Positions 61,881-64,000 of a stretch of DNA of 64,000 bases are shown here, piece after piece. Each line of letters begins with the position of its first letter. Positions within the stretch are counted from its first letter, which is position 1. The translations under genes and the position numbers were made by a program. The stretch comes from Chitinophaga sp. CF118 (lineage in GTDB: Bacteria; Bacteroidota; Bacteroidia; Chitinophagales; Chitinophagaceae): contig NZ_FOMK01000001.1 in assembly GCF_900112615.1 (NCBI RefSeq), positions 682,001 to 746,000 on the forward strand. Direction: 5' to 3'. Below the pieces are notes generated by a model. It was not told the origin of the DNA. It saw nothing but the letters and a program-made list of their open reading frames with translations, and searched no databases.

Positions 61881-63077
61881 TTAAAGTTGAATCAAACGGT
61901 ATACTACTTCCTCAGATTTTCCCTCTCTTTTCGTATAGGCTACCAAAGCCTTATGATCATCGATCCCCTTTATTACAGGAAATGTATTGTATAAAGAATC
62001 TGCCGTCAGCAAACCAGTTTTTAATACTCGGCCGCTTCCTGTTCTTGTTTGAAAACCAATACGGCTGTTAAAGATGTTTCCCACTTTAACAGGTTCATCC
62101 CATACCATTACAATACGTTCATTCCCCAATGCTGTTATCTGCGGATGCTTAGCCATAGGGGCTGTACTAACCGGCTCTTTCTGTGAATATGTTTTCCCAT
62201 TATCAGCAGATTTGCAATAGAACACTCCCTGTCCCCCACCCATCGTAAACCAGGCAAAATGCATAGCACTGTTATTCTTTACCATGGCAGGCCCTGTATG
62301 CGGACAACCACGTACTACCCAGTTATCAGCACTGATCCGGTTAAACGCATTAAAAGAAGTACCTCCATCCGTAGAAACCATATGCACCATATCCCGGATA
62401 GAGTCATTAATGATATCCCGGAATGCAATATGAATACCTCCCTGCGCATCTGTATATAACGCAGTGCGGCAGCACTGGCAAACAGTTTCCGCAAGTGGCT
62501 TTTCCTGTTTAAATCCGTCATGCCCAGCAGTTACTGCATAGTATAATGTAGAACCTTCATCATCTGTGTGCTTACGATTGTCCAGCCATATCGCCGCTGC
62601 TTCTCCATTAGGCAGTATCGTCATATCAAAATAACGCTGGTCATAACTACCGGTATCCCCTACCAAGGGCTGCGCGGGTAACCAGGTTTTACCACCATTC
62701 AGAGAACGCGTGTAATACACCCGTCCCGCATATTTATTACGTGCATCATTCTGCTCTACCCCATACATAGCTATCACTTCTCCATCTGGTTTAAATACCA
62801 TTTTAGGCATATTCTCTGCATGTGGTAATACCCCGGTTGAAGTAGGAATAACCTGCGGGGTAGTAAAAGTCGTTCCTTTATTGTCAGACACTGCATAACA
62901 GATCATTCCTGTTTCGGCATCCGGTGCAGCTTCTATCCAGCTGATAACATTTTTTCCATCAACCGTTGCCGTTATATGAGCACAGGAAGCATCTTTACCT
63001 TTGCCGGAAAGAGTGTGTTCCGTATCTACTTCATTACAGGCTGCCAGTAGGGCTATCGATAAGATCCACCATTTCAT
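61881..63077 (-). CDS. Sialidase-fold (BNR/Asp-box) lipoprotein with CxCC motif
   Basis: This 398-residue protein has a lipobox (SIALLAAC, Cys14). It has four Asp-boxes of the six-bladed propeller: SDNKGTTF (64-71), SLNGGKTW (125-132), STDGGTSF (235-242) and SADNGKTY (290-297). Unusual for a sialidase are VCQCCRTAL (Cys200, 202, 203) and GCPHTG (Cys258, His260), which look like a metal or redox site. I cannot confirm the arginine triad and Tyr/Glu of true sialidases, so sialic-acid cleavage should not be assumed. The TonB-dependent receptor gene ends 5 bases upstream, so the two probably form one uptake or sensing unit. Confidence 0.85.
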   Translation of the reverse strand: MKWWILSIALLAACNEVDTEHTLSGKGKDASCAHITATVDGKNVISWIEAAPDAETGMICYAVSDNKGTTFTTPQVIPTSTGVLPHAENMPKMVFKPDGEVIAMYGVEQNDARNKYAGRVYYTRSLNGGKTWLPAQPLVGDTGSYDQRYFDMTILPNGEAAAIWLDNRKHTDDEGSTLYYAVTAGHDGFKQEKPLAETVCQCCRTALYTDAQGGIHIAFRDIINDSIRDMVHMVSTDGGTSFNAFNRISADNWVVRGCPHTGPAMVKNNSAMHFAWFTMGGGQGVFYCKSADNGKTYSQKEPVSTAPMAKHPQITALGNERIVMVWDEPVKVGNIFNSRIGFQTRTGSGRVLKTGLLTADSLYNTFPVIKGIDDHKALVAYTKREGKSEEVVYRLIQL

Positions 63078-63082
63078 CTCTG

Positions 63083-64000
63083 TTATTTTTTACCAGTAAA
63101 TGTATAAGCCAGCCCTATATCAAAAGTACGTTTGGGACCTGGTCTGTAAGTTGTACTGTATGTAGTTTTCTCTGCAGTAGTAGCATATATTTTATCCGCA
63201 ATATTGCGACAGTTCACCCAGCATTCAATATTCTTCCAGGTATATCCTGTACGTGCATTCAGCAGATCATATCCATTGTAATACTGTGTATTCTGAGGAT
63301 CCATATAATAACGGCTTACATGCTGCCATTCGCCACTGATACGGAATCCCCGGAGCAGAGCAGGCTTCCAGGTGAGCTCTGTGTTAGTGATCACTTTAGG
63401 TGCACCACTCATCTGGTTACCATCGTATACAGTTCCCTTTTCTATATACTTATTGAAGAAGTGTTCTGCATAAGCACCACTGCAACGAATCCACAAAGAA
63501 CGTAAAGCAGCATACCGCACATTCCATTCCACACCTCTGTGTGTAGTACGTCCTGTATTGCGGTTTTCATAAGAACCATCTTCCAGTTTTACACTGATGA
63601 TCTCATTAGTGCCTTTCATTTCATATACACTCACATCTGCATATCCTTTATCATTTGCAAAACCAAACCATCCACCTGCTTCATAGTTACGATAGGTGGC
63701 AGGTTCAAGCACAGGAACCTTTACCCCTCTGTATAGTTCTGATATATTAGGCGGTGCAAATCCCACACTGTAATTAGTATATAAACCCCGACTGTGGCCA
63801 AAGTCGTATGTCAGTCCCAGTTTAGGAGTAAGTGCATTAAAATTATTATGGTCGTCCGGTGCACCGGTGTATGCAGATGGAGGCAAATGATTATCAAAAT
63901 TATAATCCATCCTGTCATAACGTGCGGCAGCAACCAACTTCAATCCTTTCACCAGTTCCAAATCAAACTGTGCATATGCAGCGGTATTTAATAGGCCTAC
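63083..64000 (-). CDS. C-terminal part of a TonB-dependent receptor; truncated by window edge
   Basis: The frame is open to base 64000, giving the last 305 residues of an outer-membrane TonB-dependent transporter. The beta-barrel part shows typical repeated amphipathic strands and FecA/FhuA-like motifs: YTNYSVGFAPPNISELYRG, EPATYRNYEAGGWFGF, GVEWNVRY, and the terminal strand RTFDIGLAYTFTGKK. The plug domain is outside the window, so SusC type versus siderophore or metal type cannot be checked. The barrel style and the lack of a SusD gene next to it favour the siderophore/metal class. A cysteine-motif lipoprotein is encoded directly downstream. Confidence 0.9.
   Translation of the reverse strand, partial: VGLLNTAAYAQFDLELVKGLKLVAAARYDRMDYNFDNHLPPSAYTGAPDDHNNFNALTPKLGLTYDFGHSRGLYTNYSVGFAPPNISELYRGVKVPVLEPATYRNYEAGGWFGFANDKGYADVSVYEMKGTNEIISVKLEDGSYENRNTGRTTHRGVEWNVRYAALRSLWIRCSGAYAEHFFNKYIEKGTVYDGNQMSGAPKVITNTELTWKPALLRGFRISGEWQHVSRYYMDPQNTQYYNGYDLLNARTGYTWKNIECWVNCRNIADKIYATTAEKTTYSTTYRPGPKRTFDIGLAYTFTGKK

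Noticed and set aside
1..64000. tRNA, rRNA, CRISPR array, transposase or prophage genes
   Set aside because: Read for TpsiC-like motifs, regular spacers and integrase/transposase motifs. None was convincing.

Overview
The window is a chromosomal segment of a Bacteroidota bacterium, most likely a Chitinophaga-like member of the Chitinophagaceae. The reasons are several gliding-motility/type IX secretion (T9SS) proteins with CHU_C or type A sorting tails, two PorP/SprF proteins, a PorE-like OmpA protein, Bacteroidota-type promoter elements (TAnnTTTG about 7 bases before the transcription start, sometimes with an upstream TTG), and a general lack of strong Shine-Dalgarno sites. I see no tRNA, rRNA, CRISPR array, transposase or prophage gene. 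Both ends cut a gene: a CHU_C protein on the left and a TonB-dependent receptor on the right.

Layout. 1-3.0 kb: end of a CHU_C adhesin, its PorP/SprF partner, a peroxiredoxin and a small T9SS type A protein. 3.2-7.4 kb: an RlmI-like rRNA methyltransferase divergent from grpE-dnaJ, then a stand-alone RlmK-like methyltransferase. 7.4-9.6 kb: two convergent glycosyltransferases whose ends overlap. 9.7-15.1 kb (minus): vWA protein, hypoxanthine phosphoribosyltransferase, glucosaminidase/LysM hydrolase, O-methyltransferase, LOG-family protein. 15.6-20.9 kb (minus): giant SBBP/PKD/CHU_C protein, a translationally coupled PorP/SprF, and a small beta-barrel. 21.4-29.2 kb (plus): EamA half-transporter, response regulator, histidine kinase, and a TolC/adaptor/RND efflux pump. 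29.2-35.4 kb (minus): tgt, LptF/G permease, citrate synthase, recG. 35.5-38.8 kb (plus): glycosyltransferase 2, rsmG, and an ECF sigma factor followed by two small unknown proteins. 38.9-44.1 kb (minus): M1 peptidase, rsmI, purS, pssA, aminopeptidase P. 44.9-53.3 kb (plus): pckA, folD, queE, PorE-like protein, dprA, guaB. 53.5-61.5 kb (plus): lnt, an alpha/beta hydrolase, two tandem PKD/CHU_C proteins and an SDR. 61.5-64 kb: a 48-residue small ORF with its own promoter and terminator, then (minus) a TonB receptor and a cysteine-motif sialidase-fold lipoprotein.

Two themes tie the genes together. One is T9SS cell-surface export: adhesins with CHU_C tails sit next to PorP/SprF partners, and a PorE-like envelope anchor lies elsewhere in the window. 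The other is housekeeping RNA and nucleotide metabolism: four rRNA methyltransferases, tgt and queE for queuosine, and purS, hpt and guaB for purines.

The least explained content is non-coding. It includes an 88-bp head-to-head array of 11-bp repeats in the aminopeptidase P/pckA intergenic region, a perfect 76-bp palindrome between convergent genes, a dispersed ACTCCGTTAG palindrome family at gene ends, repeated TTTTAGATA operator-like sites upstream of pckA, and mutually exclusive hairpins downstream of pckA. I found no complete new defence or biosynthetic system. The best candidates for something undescribed are the sigma factor/2-TM/ferredoxin-like cluster, the 48-residue ORF unit, and the TonB receptor/CxCC sialidase-fold pair.
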